64,000 bases of DNA from Bacteroidales bacterium (GCA_022653735.1 JALCSU010000005.1:20774-84773); one strand, 5' to 3'. Positions 9,919 through 21,601 are shown, numbered from the stretch's first letter. Numbers and translations are program-made. Notes: a model not told the origin generated them from the letters alone.

Positions 9919-11277
9919 TCAGACAATTTCCAGAGATGCAAAATCCTCTTTCAGACGAGCCACTTCCGCCGACAGCGTTTCGGGCAGAAATTTGGCATAA
10001 ACCTTTTCGGTGACATCCGTGCTTCCATGACCGAGCAAACGACTGACAACCGACATGGAAAGTCCCTTGTTCAGTGCAAAGACCGCAAACGAATGCCGGG
10101 CAACATGCATTGAGAGGGTAAACGGAAGCCCTATCTGTTCTCCGACAACCGCCAGCGACTGATTGATACATTTCGTTGCATTGTTACGGGCTTTGTACAG
10201 AGCTTCTGCATCATCAAGATCCAGATCGTCCTTTACTAAGTTGAATACATACCGGCATCCGGCACGTTTCTCCTGCCACCGGTGAAGAATGTTCAGGGCA
10301 GGTTCTGTAAGAGGAATTACATGGCGCTTGTTCGTCTTAATCATGATTTTTCTCAGTTCCTTCTTCTCGAAATTTACATGCCCCCACTGCAATGTCATCA
10401 CATCGACAACACGGAGTCCACAGGCATGGAAGGCAAAGAAGAACATTTCCAAAAACTCCTTACGGCGCGGTTCGGTGCAGGCATGGTAATATTCCAACAG
10501 CGCGGACATCTGTTCTTTTGAAAGATACTTGCCGTCAAACTCGTTGTCTTCATCTGCAAGAGATATCTTAGAGGTGATACGCATATCCTGAATCCTCGCA
10601 TTGACGGCATGGTCTATCATCTTCATTTCGGAAGCATAGGCACACGCCTTCAGAATCGGAGTCAAAGCATGGTTGATCGTTGCATCGCTGTTCTGTTTTA
10701 TCTCGCGGCGCCACTTGATGTATTCGTCAATCAGTTCAACCGATATTTCACCTAAATAGATACTGTCCGGCTTATAGGTACCGTTCTTTGTTGCACGGAG
10801 AAAGATACGGAAAATATTCATGCCGCTCTTGCCGTTTTCATAGCGGCTGCGTCCGATTCGGTTTCTCGAATAATCGGATTCAAGCCTTTCCAGAACAAAC
10901 TCGATAAAATCCTTTCCTTTGTCTTCCCGTGTGAGCGGTTTGTCGGCCAAAAAGTCGGCGATCACCTGTGCTGTAATCTGATTGGGATGTTTTTCCTGAT
11001 ATTCGGCCAGCAGTCCGTCGATCTTGTCAGCACGGGCAAGCAGCAGGCTGTTGATACGGTTGGCCTCCGGACCATAACTCGCCCTCACACCTCCGCGTCC
11101 CTTGTTGGCTTTCTCGTTCCAGTCGCCCAGCCGGACAAAGATGTTCATGCCCTTGCGTATCACCTGCCGGTTCCAGGTGTATTCAAGCTGAACAAGATAC
11201 TGTTTGGCTGGATCGATCTCACCCCGGATATGCAGGCGATAGCGTCCCAATGGATATAGTCGTTTCGGTCGTCCCAT
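9919..11277 (-). CDS. Tyrosine-type site-specific integrase
   Basis: ACGLRVVDVMTLQWGHV, HVARHSFAVFALNKGLSMSVVSRLLGHGSTDVTEKVYAKF; start set at MGRPKRLYPLG (11277) because the ORF-track N-terminus covers repeat sites. Confidence 0.92.
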   Translation of the reverse strand: MGRPKRLYPLGRYRLHIRGEIDPAKQYLVQLEYTWNRQVIRKGMNIFVRLGDWNEKANKGRGGVRASYGPEANRINSLLLARADKIDGLLAEYQEKHPNQITAQVIADFLADKPLTREDKGKDFIEFVLERLESDYSRNRIGRSRYENGKSGMNIFRIFLRATKNGTYKPDSIYLGEISVELIDEYIKWRREIKQNSDATINHALTPILKACAYASEMKMIDHAVNARIQDMRITSKISLADEDNEFDGKYLSKEQMSALLEYYHACTEPRRKEFLEMFFFAFHACGLRVVDVMTLQWGHVNFEKKELRKIMIKTNKRHVIPLTEPALNILHRWQEKRAGCRYVFNLVKDDLDLDDAEALYKARNNATKCINQSLAVVGEQIGLPFTLSMHVARHSFAVFALNKGLSMSVVSRLLGHGSTDVTEKVYAKFLPETLSAEVARLKEDFASLEIV

Positions 11278-11351
11278 ACTGGAGATGTTTGAAATTAAAA
11301 AACAGAGGTTGCGGTAATACTCACAAACCTCTGTAAAGGTAATGAATTTTG

Positions 11352-11443
11352 TCCAAACAAATCCCGAAATTTCCTCCGAAAAACGTATTTTATCCAAACA
11401 AACCACGCCATTTGAGGCGGTCAAACACTGTTGTCCAAACAAA
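11352..11443. repeat. Three direct repeats TCCAAACAAA spaced exactly 41 bp, putative integrase arm sites
   Basis: tccaaacaaa starts at 11352, 11393 and 11434. Confidence 0.6.
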
Positions 11444-11483
11444 TTAAATCCCCGCCAATCTTATTGATTGGCAGGGATTTAAT
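11443..11483 (-). terminator. 18-bp-arm hairpin: terminator of the 11508-11729 gene and/or element end
   Basis: attaaatccccgccaatc-N5-gattggcagggatttaat, one mismatch. Confidence 0.6.
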
Positions 11484-11507
11484 AGCATTTTTGCGCTTAA
11501 AATTGCA

Positions 11508-11729
11508 CTAATATTCCTCCTCGTTGAAGAAGAAGTCGTCTTTGGTCGGGTAGTCCGGCCATATATCTTCTATGCTTTCGTAAATTTCGCCATCGTCCTC
11601 AAGTTCCTGAAGATTCTCGATTACCTCTTCCGGCGCACCGGAACGATTGGCATAATCAATGAGTTCGTCTTTCGTGGCCGGCCAAGGAGCATCGTCCAGG
11701 CTGCTGGCAAGTTCAAGTGTCCAATACAT
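11508..11729 (-). CDS. Small acidic DUF2795-like protein
   Basis: MYWTLELASSLDDAPWPATKDELIDYANRSGAPEEVIENLQELEDDGEIYESIEDIWPDYP. Confidence 0.8.
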   Translation of the reverse strand: MYWTLELASSLDDAPWPATKDELIDYANRSGAPEEVIENLQELEDDGEIYESIEDIWPDYPTKDDFFFNEEEY

Positions 11730-11887
11730 ATCAAAAATGTGTTAAGTTTCTGTTAATCAAAATAATCCCCTCAGGCTTCACGCTTAAGGCTCTATTTTGC
11801 CGCAAAGATATGCAAAAAATAATTACAATGAACTTTTTTTGCTTAATTTTGCAGTCAATTTATGGAAAAACCATTTGAATATTCACC

Positions 11888-13596
<1,709 letters not shown>

Positions 13597-13618
13597 GAAT
13601 ATATTATATTCATAAATT

Positions 13619-13657
13619 AAAAAAGTGACTTTAGGTGATTCCCAAAGCCACTTTTTT
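13619..13657. terminator. Bidirectional hairpin terminator
   Basis: aaaaagtgacttt-N11-aaagccacttttt between convergent trpS and aquaporin genes. Confidence 0.75.
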
Positions 13658-13677
13658 AGTAACATCTCGCCTGCCGA

Positions 13678-14391
13678 TCACTGAGCTTTCGCTTCTGTTA
13701 TCGCTGGAGATATAGCGCTCCACACAACTGCGCTCAGGGCACCGCCGACCAGAGGGGCAACGATGAATACCCAGAGATCCTTGAGGGCTTGTCCGCCAGC
13801 GAAAATGGCAGGGCCTATAGAGCGGGCAGGGTTCACTGATGTTCCGGTGAGATTGATGCACACAAGATGCACTAACGTGAGCGAAAGTCCTATTGCTAGG
13901 CCAGCGAAATTGCCAGCGCCAACCTTCGGGTCTGTGGTGCCAAGCACAACCAGGACGAAGATGAACGTCCCGACAACTTCAACCAGGAAAGCTCCGCCGG
14001 CACCGCCTGCTCCAGCGACGCCATTTGCGCCGAGTCCCGCAGGATTGGCACCAGCGAAAGCTGCGCTAGGCGTCATAGTCTTGGCGAACAGCAGAAGGAG
14101 AGCTCCAGCTATTATAGCACCGATCAGCTGTCCGAGCCAGTAGCCGACAGCGTCTTTCCATGACATCCTGCCAGAAAGAGCAACTCCAAGGGTGATTGCT
14201 GGATTGATGTGGCATCCGGAGATACCTCCGATGGTGTATGCCATTGCCACGACTGTGAGGCCGAATGCTGCTGCCGTAGCGAAAAGCCCGGCAGGAGTAC
14301 CACAACCAACGAACATGGCTGTCGCACAGCCAAAGAATGTCAGAACGAATGTTCCAATGCATTCAACAATGTACTTTTTCATATACATCAA
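13678..14391 (-). CDS. aqpZ: MIP family aquaporin
   Basis: GCHINPAITLG and TGTSVNPARSIGPAIF NPA motifs. Confidence 0.92.
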   Translation of the reverse strand: MMYMKKYIVECIGTFVLTFFGCATAMFVGCGTPAGLFATAAAFGLTVVAMAYTIGGISGCHINPAITLGVALSGRMSWKDAVGYWLGQLIGAIIAGALLLLFAKTMTPSAAFAGANPAGLGANGVAGAGGAGGAFLVEVVGTFIFVLVVLGTTDPKVGAGNFAGLAIGLSLTLVHLVCINLTGTSVNPARSIGPAIFAGGQALKDLWVFIVAPLVGGALSAVVWSAISPAITEAKAQ

Positions 14392-14500
14392 AATTAAAAA
14401 AGTGTTACGTTTTTGTCTATTTATCTATTACCGTCAAGTTTTCGGGTTATTTTTTGCTAAATTTACAAAAAATAGAAAACGAAACAAATTTCTTTCCAAT

Positions 14501-15598
14501 ATGGAGACTCATGTAGTAATAATGGCAGGCGGCATAGGCAGCAGACTATGGCCCCTCAGCACTCCGGCAATGCCTAAGCAGTTCATAGACTTGTTAGGTG
14601 TTGGTAAAACGCTGATACAGATGACAGTTGAAAGGTTCCTTCCTGTCTGCAACATGGAGAATTTCTGGGTTGTTACATCGGAACGATACGTAGACATAGT
14701 TAAAAAGCAGCTCCCTTTCATCAGGCCACAGCATATTTTAGCAGAGCCAGAGCCTCGCAACACAGCCCCTTGCATCGCATATGCCTGCTGGAAAATTCAG
14801 AAGGAAGCACCTAACGCAAATGTCGTAGTGACGCCTGCCGACGCATTGGTAATCAATGTAGAGAAATTCTCGGATGTCATTCGTAAAGCCCTGAATGCCA
14901 CCGATGGCAGTAAGAGAATCGTCACGATTGGCGTAGAGCCGACCAGGCCTGAGACCGGTTACGGTTATATTTATGCCGAAGAGAAGAAGCATGGCGAGGT
15001 CGTGAAAGTTAAAGAGTTCAAGGAGAAACCTACATTGGCTACCGCAAAGAAATATATTGCTGCGGGGAGATATTTCTGGAATGCAGGAATATTCGTCTGG
15101 AATGTGAAGACCATAGTGGAGAACATCAGGAAATTCGCCCCTCAGATAGCTGATGTAATGGATAAAATTGCTAAGTCGTTCGGTACATGGAAAGAAACCG
15201 AGACGACGCGCATTCTGTTCCCGACTTGCCCGAAAATATCCATTGACTATGCTGTCATGGAGAAATCCAAAGACATATTCGTGATAGCTAGTGACCTGGG
15301 CTGGTCTGACCTTGGCGCTTACAGCGCTATAAAACAGTATATGCCTATCCCTGAGGATGATCCTGTGCCTGACTGTGGCAGCGTAGAGGCAATCAAGCTG
15401 GACAATAAAGTCGTGGGAAAGGATGTCCGCCTGCATGGATGCAAAGGCTGCATAGTGCATACAGAAGATGCCAGGACGGTTGTCGTGTCTGGCTTGAAGG
15501 ATTATGTCGTCGCCATGAAAGGTGCCGACCTGCTGATCTGCCCAATCGCAGAGGAACAAAAAGTCAAGGAATATTCTGCCAAGAAAAACAATGGATAG
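14501..15598 (+). CDS. manC: Mannose-1-phosphate guanylyltransferase
   Basis: HVVIMAGGIGSRLWPLSTPAMPKQFIDLLG; start at 14501, the longer track ORF is antisense to aquaporin. Confidence 0.92.
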   Translation: METHVVIMAGGIGSRLWPLSTPAMPKQFIDLLGVGKTLIQMTVERFLPVCNMENFWVVTSERYVDIVKKQLPFIRPQHILAEPEPRNTAPCIAYACWKIQKEAPNANVVVTPADALVINVEKFSDVIRKALNATDGSKRIVTIGVEPTRPETGYGYIYAEEKKHGEVVKVKEFKEKPTLATAKKYIAAGRYFWNAGIFVWNVKTIVENIRKFAPQIADVMDKIAKSFGTWKETETTRILFPTCPKISIDYAVMEKSKDIFVIASDLGWSDLGAYSAIKQYMPIPEDDPVPDCGSVEAIKLDNKVVGKDVRLHGCKGCIVHTEDARTVVVSGLKDYVVAMKGADLLICPIAEEQKVKEYSAKKNNG

Positions 15599-16346
15599 AA
15601 TTGCATTCAAAAGCATTGTGATTTCAGATGTCCACCTCGGTTCCCCTCACTCGAAGCTAGTAGAGGTGACGAAATTCTTAAGCATGGTAAATTGCGAGAG
15701 GCTGATCATGGCAGGGGACATCATAGATGGCTGGCAGTTGAAATCCGAAGAAGACAAATGGACTCTGGAAGAATCAATGTTTTTCCAGGTAATCATGAAG
15801 ATGATGGAAAAGATGGGGACGGAGGTCATCTACGTGACAGGCAATCACGATGATTTCCTGTTCCCGATAGTGCCTTGCGAGCTATTCAAGATAAAGATAG
15901 TGAGCGAATATATTATCGAAGATTTCGGAAAGCGCTTCGTCGTGATTCATGGCCATGCCTTCGATGCCGTCACCATGCATTTCCGCTGGCTGTCAAAGCT
16001 TGGAGCGATCGGGTACAATTTCTTGCTGCGCTTCAACCAGGTTTGGAACAAGTCCAGGGAACGAAGCGGAAAGGGGAAGTTCTCTCTTTCTAAATATATC
16101 AAATACGGCGTGAAGAAGGCCGTGAATATCATTTCCGGCTTCGAGTCCGATTTGGACTCTTTCGCGAGGTCCTTGAAATGCTCTGGCGTGATTTGCGGGC
16201 ATATTCATCATCCTGAAGATAAGATACTGAAGCATGGGACGCATTATCTTAACTCTGGTGACTGGGTTGAGTCCCTGACTGCCCTTGGCGAGGATTTTGA
16301 TGGAAATTGGAGGGTCCTGAGATATAAGGATATAGTAAACATTTAA
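15591..16346 (+). CDS. LpxH-like metallophosphoesterase
   Basis: ISDVHLGSPHS, AGDIIDGW, VTGNHDDF, GHIHHP. Confidence 0.88.
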   Translation: MDRIAFKSIVISDVHLGSPHSKLVEVTKFLSMVNCERLIMAGDIIDGWQLKSEEDKWTLEESMFFQVIMKMMEKMGTEVIYVTGNHDDFLFPIVPCELFKIKIVSEYIIEDFGKRFVVIHGHAFDAVTMHFRWLSKLGAIGYNFLLRFNQVWNKSRERSGKGKFSLSKYIKYGVKKAVNIISGFESDLDSFARSLKCSGVICGHIHHPEDKILKHGTHYLNSGDWVESLTALGEDFDGNWRVLRYKDIVNI

Positions 16347-17467
16347 TGAGGTACGTTTTCATCATACAGGGGGAGGGCAGAGGCCATCTGACGCAGGCGA
16401 TGTCGCTGGAGCATCTGCTGGTCTCGCATGGCCACGAGGTGGCTTGCATGCTTGTTGGCAAGAGCAAGAGCCGCATCCTTCCGTCGTTCTTCGAGAAATC
16501 CGTGCATGCCCCTGTACGCTATTTCGAAACCATTAATTTCGTCGCCTCACATAACCAGAAACGACCAAATCCTGCTAGCACGTTCTTCTACAATGCTTCC
16601 ATCTGGTTCCGTTTCCTTCCATCGATTAAATATATTTCTCGCACTGTCAAGGAATTTGCCCCAGACGTGGTGGTTAATTTCTATGAGATGCTTGGCACGA
16701 TAGCTTGTGGAGGCTTAGGCGTGCCGATTGTCTGCATCGGGCACCAATTCTTCTTCCTGCATAAGGATTGCCACATTCCTGAAATAGGTTATGAGGGGCA
16801 TCTCGGGTTGGATTTGTTTTCCAAAGCCATAGCTGCCAAGGCGACTAAAATTCTGGCCCTATCGTTCCGCCCCATGCCTGACGATCGCAGATTCAAGGTT
16901 ATGCCGCCACTGCTAAGGAGTGAGGTTATGGAATATAGAGCCTCAGATGGCTCTCCTCGGGAGGGTCTGAGGAGCGGGAATTATATTCTTGGATATATGC
17001 TTAATCCGGGATTCGCCGATGAAATCTTGAAATGGCACGGCGCTCATCCCGAAGTGCCCTTGCATTTCTTCTGGGATAGGAAAAGCGAAGCTCCAGTTAA
17101 AGTCGTCGATGAGACTCTGGCCTTCTATTACTTGGATGACAAGGAGTTCCTGCGTCAGATGGCTGGCTGCAAGGCATATGCGTCCACGGCTGGATTCGAG
17201 TCCATTTGCGAAGCAATGTATCTAGGCAAGCCTCTACTCATGGTGCCTACGCACATAGAGCAGAAATGCAATGCCTACGATGCCACGGTCGGCGTCCGAT
17301 TCAATCCATCCATGCCGCAGGGCATCCGGCCGGCAGTTGCGGCATCCAATTTCGATCTTGACCGGTTGCTAAGCTTCGCCGAGAATGAATACGCACCGGA
17401 TCCTTCCTTCGTTTCATGGGTACGCTCTGCCGATTCTCTTTTCCTCCGGGAGTTAACCGAGTTCTGA
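16346..17467 (+). CDS. Glycosyltransferase family protein
   Basis: IIQGEGRGHLTQAMSLEHLL N-terminus; STAGFESICEAMYLGKPLLMVPTHIEQKCNA. Confidence 0.82.
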   Translation: MRYVFIIQGEGRGHLTQAMSLEHLLVSHGHEVACMLVGKSKSRILPSFFEKSVHAPVRYFETINFVASHNQKRPNPASTFFYNASIWFRFLPSIKYISRTVKEFAPDVVVNFYEMLGTIACGGLGVPIVCIGHQFFFLHKDCHIPEIGYEGHLGLDLFSKAIAAKATKILALSFRPMPDDRRFKVMPPLLRSEVMEYRASDGSPREGLRSGNYILGYMLNPGFADEILKWHGAHPEVPLHFFWDRKSEAPVKVVDETLAFYYLDDKEFLRQMAGCKAYASTAGFESICEAMYLGKPLLMVPTHIEQKCNAYDATVGVRFNPSMPQGIRPAVAASNFDLDRLLSFAENEYAPDPSFVSWVRSADSLFLRELTEF

Positions 17468-17803
17468 TGCCGGATTTCTTCTTCTGGGTTCGCTGAAATG
17501 CAGTGGGCGGGTGATAAAGAAAGCAGGGTCATGCGCCTTATTCCCGTATATTGACTGGTTATGGCTTGAAGAGGGCTTTCTCTACAATGAGACGTAAGCG
17601 TCTCCGGAGTTACGTATTGATAGGCCGACGACTCTGAGAAGGAATCCGCCAATTGGTTTGTCGAAGTTTCAGGAATTCCATTTGATATGTGCTCAGACAT
17701 GATATATGGCGGCAATCCATGGTTGTCTACACAGCGTATCCAAAAATGTGACCTGATGATACGAGACAAAATGAAAATCGTGTCCGAAAAACGTGAAAAG
17801 AAA

Positions 17804-18168
17804 AAAGGCGGGGCTGTAAGCCGGTTTCTGTTTTAGTCTGTCATTTATCTTCGCGACCTACCCCCTGGCATCGGGCGGGCAGCCCTCATCTGCCAGTATA
17901 TTTGGTTTTGCAGGCCCTGGTGCCGTACCCATGCGACGTCACCGCCACATGTCGTGAGCTCTTGCCTCACGTTTTCACCCTTGCCCGAAGCCAGTCAGTC
18001 ATGACCCGAGGGCCGAGAGCCTGATGGCTTTCATGGCGGTAGTTTTCTGTTACTGCATCCATAAGATTACTCCCATCTGGGCTTTCCCCAGCAGGGCGCC
18101 CTATCCTGTCCGGACTTTCCTCACCCTTGGGCCGAAACCCTCGCAGCGCGACAAACCACCCCACCTTT
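17804..18168 (-). ncRNA. rnpB: RNase P RNA (class A)
   Basis: Minus strand GAGGAAAGTCCGGACAGGATAGGGCGCC...; 3' end ACAGAAACCGGCTTACAGCCCCGCCTTTTTT; 5' GGTGGGG pairs with 3' CCCCGCC (P1). Confidence 0.93.
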
Positions 18169-18215
18169 TCATTCGTACAGGCTTACATAAAATCTGAAGA
18201 TTCTACGCCCGTTAA

Positions 18216-18357
18216 ATAAAAATCAAGACCACATGCTACTACTATTATTACTGGCTCAGCGGACGTCGCCTTTCAGCGCACCGCAAAATACTTATTAACG
18301 GGCTTGGTGTCCCAAAATTTTTATGCCAGTAAGTATTAGTATGCGGTCTTGACATCA
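18216..18357 (-). ncRNA. 6S-Flavo-like (6S) RNA candidate
   Basis: Rod with closing stem TCAAGACCGCATACTAATACTTACTGGC / GCCAGTAATAATAGTAGTAGCATGTGGTCTTGA then TTTTTATTT; promoter TTG-N19-TATCTTTG (18388-18359). Confidence 0.65.
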
Positions 18358-18463
18358 GCAAAGATAATATGTCCGTCTGAAATTTCAATGAGATTAAAGA
18401 AAAAATCTTACCCAACGGCTAAGTTTGATTACTACTTCAGAAAGCAGTATGGAAAAACCAAAT

Positions 18464-18556
18464 AGAAAAAAGGGATTCAAAATGAACCCCTTTCCGCAAC
18501 GGGCACGGATACTTCCCGTCTGCTCTTTGGAAACTTACCAAGCTAGTCATTGCTGA
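18464..18556 (-). ncRNA. Unassigned structured small RNA candidate with its own promoter and terminator
   Basis: TTTG-N19-TACATTTG promoter (box 18569-18562); RNA UUCCG...CGGAA closing stem enclosing three hairpins; terminator AAAGGGGTTC-ATTTT-GAATCCCTTTTTT. Confidence 0.6.
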
Positions 18557-18807
18557 CGGAACAAATGTAAAAACTATTTCATCAATATCAAAACACAAAC
18601 CCATTAATTTTCATTAAAATGGAACAGAGACAAGCAAACAATCATCGAAGGGACTCAGGGAGTTCTGGAGGGGAGCTCACCGGATACTCCTGGGGATGCT
18701 GGCTATCATTCTAGTTATTAATTATTTAGCTAAACTTGATGTACCTAGTCATTAGGAGTGACGAAGTGGGTCGTGCAGGATGACGGGGTGCTTCTGCGTC
18801 GGACGAC

Positions 18808-18900
18808 GTAGATAACCTAGATGACCTAGATGACCCAGATAACCTAGATAATGTAGATAACCCAGACGACATAGATAACCTGGATGATCTAGATGTCGTA
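18808..18900. repeat. 9-bp degenerate minisatellite (about 10 units, ctagataac-like)
   Basis: gtagataac ctagatgac ctagatgac ccagataac ctagataat gtagataac ccagacgac atagataac ctggatgat ctagatgtc. Confidence 0.85.
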
Positions 18901-19017
18901 GTCCAGAATGGAGTTCGTGGATGTTGATTTATTGTTCCGCTTATGGATTTTTGAGAAAAATAGCGATATCGGTTTCAGAAATTAATTTTATTGGCTAACT
19001 TTGTAATCCAGTAAAGA

Positions 19018-20646
19018 ATGAACGTTATGCACACAAAGTATGTTTTCGTTACTGGCGGGGTAGCATCATCCCTGGGAAAAGGAATAATAGCCGCGTCTCT
19101 GGCAAAGCTTCTTCAGGCCAGAGGTCTCAGAGTCACAATTCAGAAATTTGATCCGTATATCAATGTGGATCCGGGAACATTGAACCCGTACGAACATGGC
19201 GAGTGCTATGTCACGGACGATGGTGCGGAGACCGATTTGGACCTTGGCCATTACGAGAGGTTTCTTGGCGTGCATTTGTCTCAGGCCAATAACGTCACTA
19301 CTGGCAGGATATATTGGACTGTAATCACTAAGGAACGCGAGGGTGCCTTCCTTGGCAAAACAGTGCAGATCGTGCCTCATATCACTGACGAGATTAAGCG
19401 CAGAATGCTTCTTTTAGGCAAATCTGGAAAATATGACGTGATTGTCACTGAGGTTGGTGGAACCGTGGGAGACATGGAGTCCCAGCCTTTCCTCGAGGCC
19501 ATCAGGCAGCTTCAGTGGGAGATGCCGGATGAGGATTTGCTGAGCATACACCTAACCTTGGTGCCTTACCTCAGGGCTGCGAAAGAGTTAAAGACGAAAC
19601 CTACCCAGCACTCCGTGCAGATGCTTCAGCAGGCAGGAGTACATCCGGACATAATTGTGTGCAGAACCGAGAAGGATCTTTCCCCGGAACTTAGGCGCAA
19701 AGTGGCCTTGTTCTGCAACGTGAAACCTGGCCACGTCATTCAGTCAATTGATGCTCCTTCGATATATCAGGTGCCTCTGTACATGGAAGACGAGAAGCTG
19801 GATCAGCTTGTGCTGGAGCATTTCGGCTGGAACGACCTGCCTGCTCCGGACCTGACGAAGCTGAAGGCCTTCCTGAATAAACTGTACAATCCGAAATCTG
19901 AAATAAACATCGCCTTGGTCGGAAAATATGTCGAACTGCAAGACGCATATAAATCCATTCTGGAATCTTTCGTCCACGCAGGCGCGGCGAACGAGTGCAA
20001 AGTAAACGTGCATTATGTTCACAGCGAATTTCTTGACGAGAAGAACCTAAAGGAAAAGATAGGGAATATGGACGGCATCCTAGTTGCCCCAGGCTTCGGA
20101 GAAAGAGGCCTTGAAGGCAAGGTGCTTGCCATTAGATATGCCAGAGAAAATAAAGTTCCGTTCTTCGGAATATGCCTCGGGATGCAGATGGCCGTGGTAG
20201 AGTTCGCCCGTGACGTGATTGGCATCAAAGATGCCTGCTCTGCCGAAGTAGTACCTAACGCCGAAAACCCTGTGATTGACCTCATGGAAGAGCAGAAGAG
20301 CACGACCATAAAAGGTGGCACGATGAGGCTCGGAGCTTACGATTGCAAGCTGGAAAAAGACTCGCTTGCCTACAGAATTTATGGCACTGACACGATTTCG
20401 GAGAGGCATCGTCATCGTTACGAGTTCAACAATGCTTACCTTGAGAAGTTCGAAGCCGCCGGAATGAAGGCGACAGGAAAGAACCCAGAGACTGGCCTCG
20501 TGGAAATCGTTGAACTGCCGACTCATCCGTTCTTCATAGGCGTTCAGTTTCATCCAGAGCTCAAGAGCACGCCAGAGAACCCACAGCCGATTTTCGTCAA
20601 TTTCGTGAAAGCAGCGATGGATTTCAAGGCAGGAAAAGAAAAATAA
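19018..20646 (+). CDS. pyrG: CTP synthase
   Basis: [31 protein letters not shown]; glutaminase domain [19 protein letters not shown]. Confidence 0.97.
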   Translation: MNVMHTKYVFVTGGVASSLGKGIIAASLAKLLQARGLRVTIQKFDPYINVDPGTLNPYEHGECYVTDDGAETDLDLGHYERFLGVHLSQANNVTTGRIYWTVITKEREGAFLGKTVQIVPHITDEIKRRMLLLGKSGKYDVIVTEVGGTVGDMESQPFLEAIRQLQWEMPDEDLLSIHLTLVPYLRAAKELKTKPTQHSVQMLQQAGVHPDIIVCRTEKDLSPELRRKVALFCNVKPGHVIQSIDAPSIYQVPLYMEDEKLDQLVLEHFGWNDLPAPDLTKLKAFLNKLYNPKSEINIALVGKYVELQDAYKSILESFVHAGAANECKVNVHYVHSEFLDEKNLKEKIGNMDGILVAPGFGERGLEGKVLAIRYARENKVPFFGICLGMQMAVVEFARDVIGIKDACSAEVVPNAENPVIDLMEEQKSTTIKGGTMRLGAYDCKLEKDSLAYRIYGTDTISERHRHRYEFNNAYLEKFEAAGMKATGKNPETGLVEIVELPTHPFFIGVQFHPELKSTPENPQPIFVNFVKAAMDFKAGKEK

Positions 20647-20652
20647 CCCCAT

Positions 20653-21423
20653 ATGTCAAAGTTCGTCAAAATATTCATTTGCTGCCTGGTAATAATGTTC
20701 TCCTTCACCTTCTGCGCAGGTTCGAAGGTGCATCAATATAAGGTTCAGGTAGTAAAGGAATATCCTCACGATCCTGCTTCCTATACTCAGGGCCTGTTTT
20801 TCTACGATGGGGCGATGTACGAGACCACCGGCCAGTACGGGGAATCCACGCTGAGGAAGGTGGACATCGCTACGGGAAAGGCACTGAAGCAGTTCAATTT
20901 CGATAGGAAATATTTCCTCGAAGGCTCAGTAGTGTTGAATGGCAACTTGTACATCCTCACTTGGACCAACAAAGTGGCCTTCGTCTACGATGCTGCGACG
21001 CTGCAATACAAGGCAACATATTCCTACCCTCGTGAGGGATGGGGGCTGACAACCGATGGCAAGAGTCTCATAGCCAGCGACGGCTCTTCAAGAATATATT
21101 TCCTTGATGAGAATTTCAAGCAGCAGAAAGTGCTGGCCGTCAAAATGAACGGTCGCAGCCTGAATATGCTGAATGAACTTGAATATATCGACGGCAAGAT
21201 ATGGGCGAACGTCTATATGACTGACATGATTGTTATTATTAACCCATCATCTGGCATCGTAGAAGGGGCAATCGACTGTACCGGCCTGTTGTCGCAGAGT
21301 CTGAGAGACGATAAGACCGACGTGCTTAACGGCATCGCTTACAATCCTGCCGACGGAAAAATTTACTTAACTGGCAAATACTGGAAGCGTCTGTACGAGG
21401 TGAAGCTGGCAGACAAGAAATAA
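20653..21423 (+). CDS. Glutaminyl-peptide cyclotransferase-like lipoprotein
   Basis: VVKEYPHDPASYTQGLFFYDGAMYETTGQYGESTLRKVD. Confidence 0.85.
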   Translation: MSKFVKIFICCLVIMFSFTFCAGSKVHQYKVQVVKEYPHDPASYTQGLFFYDGAMYETTGQYGESTLRKVDIATGKALKQFNFDRKYFLEGSVVLNGNLYILTWTNKVAFVYDAATLQYKATYSYPREGWGLTTDGKSLIASDGSSRIYFLDENFKQQKVLAVKMNGRSLNMLNELEYIDGKIWANVYMTDMIVIINPSSGIVEGAIDCTGLLSQSLRDDKTDVLNGIAYNPADGKIYLTGKYWKRLYEVKLADKK

Positions 21424-21464
21424 TTCGCCGAGAAGCGGAAATTATATTATATTTGCGGAAAATT

Positions 21465-21552
21465 AGCGGGGGTGAGGAAATGGTTGCCATTTCCCCTGAG
21501 ATCATACCCAATGAACCTGATGCGGTTAATACCGCCGTAGGGAAGCGTAATC
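21465..21552 (+). promoter_or_regulatory. TPP riboswitch (THI element)
   Basis: GCGGGGGTGAGGAAAT...CCCCTGAGATCATACCCAATGAACCTGATGCGGTTAATACCGCCGTAGGGAAGCG; TATATTTG -7 box upstream. Confidence 0.95.
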
Positions 21553-21601
21553 TCAAACATGCCACATTAGTGGCGCCCCCTTGCATTAATATTAACACAT
21601 T

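Larger units (their letters stand above)
1..11483. mobile_element. Right part of an NBU/IME-like mobilizable integrative element with R-M cargo (left end outside window)
   Basis: Tyrosine integrase at right edge, excisionase-like HTH, DUF3987 and DUF6371-like proteins, MobV relaxase, then restriction cargo, all minus strand; more AT-rich than the DNA to the right. Confidence 0.8.

Noticed and set aside
11278-11442. N-terminal extension of the integrase ORF
   Set aside because: Covers the 41-bp-spaced repeats; the protein family-like start is MGRPKRLYPLG at 11277
14192-14500. N-terminal extension of the mannose-1-phosphate guanylyltransferase ORF
   Set aside because: Antisense to the aquaporin gene; a normal N-terminus starts at 14501
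17967-18164. 65-aa minus-strand ORF
   Set aside because: Lies entirely within RNase P RNA
18464-18556. tRNA or SRP RNA
   Set aside because: No cloverleaf with anticodon arm and no GGAAG-type SRP apical motif could be fitted
18619-18714. 31-aa ORF MEQRQANNHRRDSGSSGGELTGYSWGCWLSF as a RiPP precursor
   Set aside because: No maturation or export genes nearby and no clear promoter
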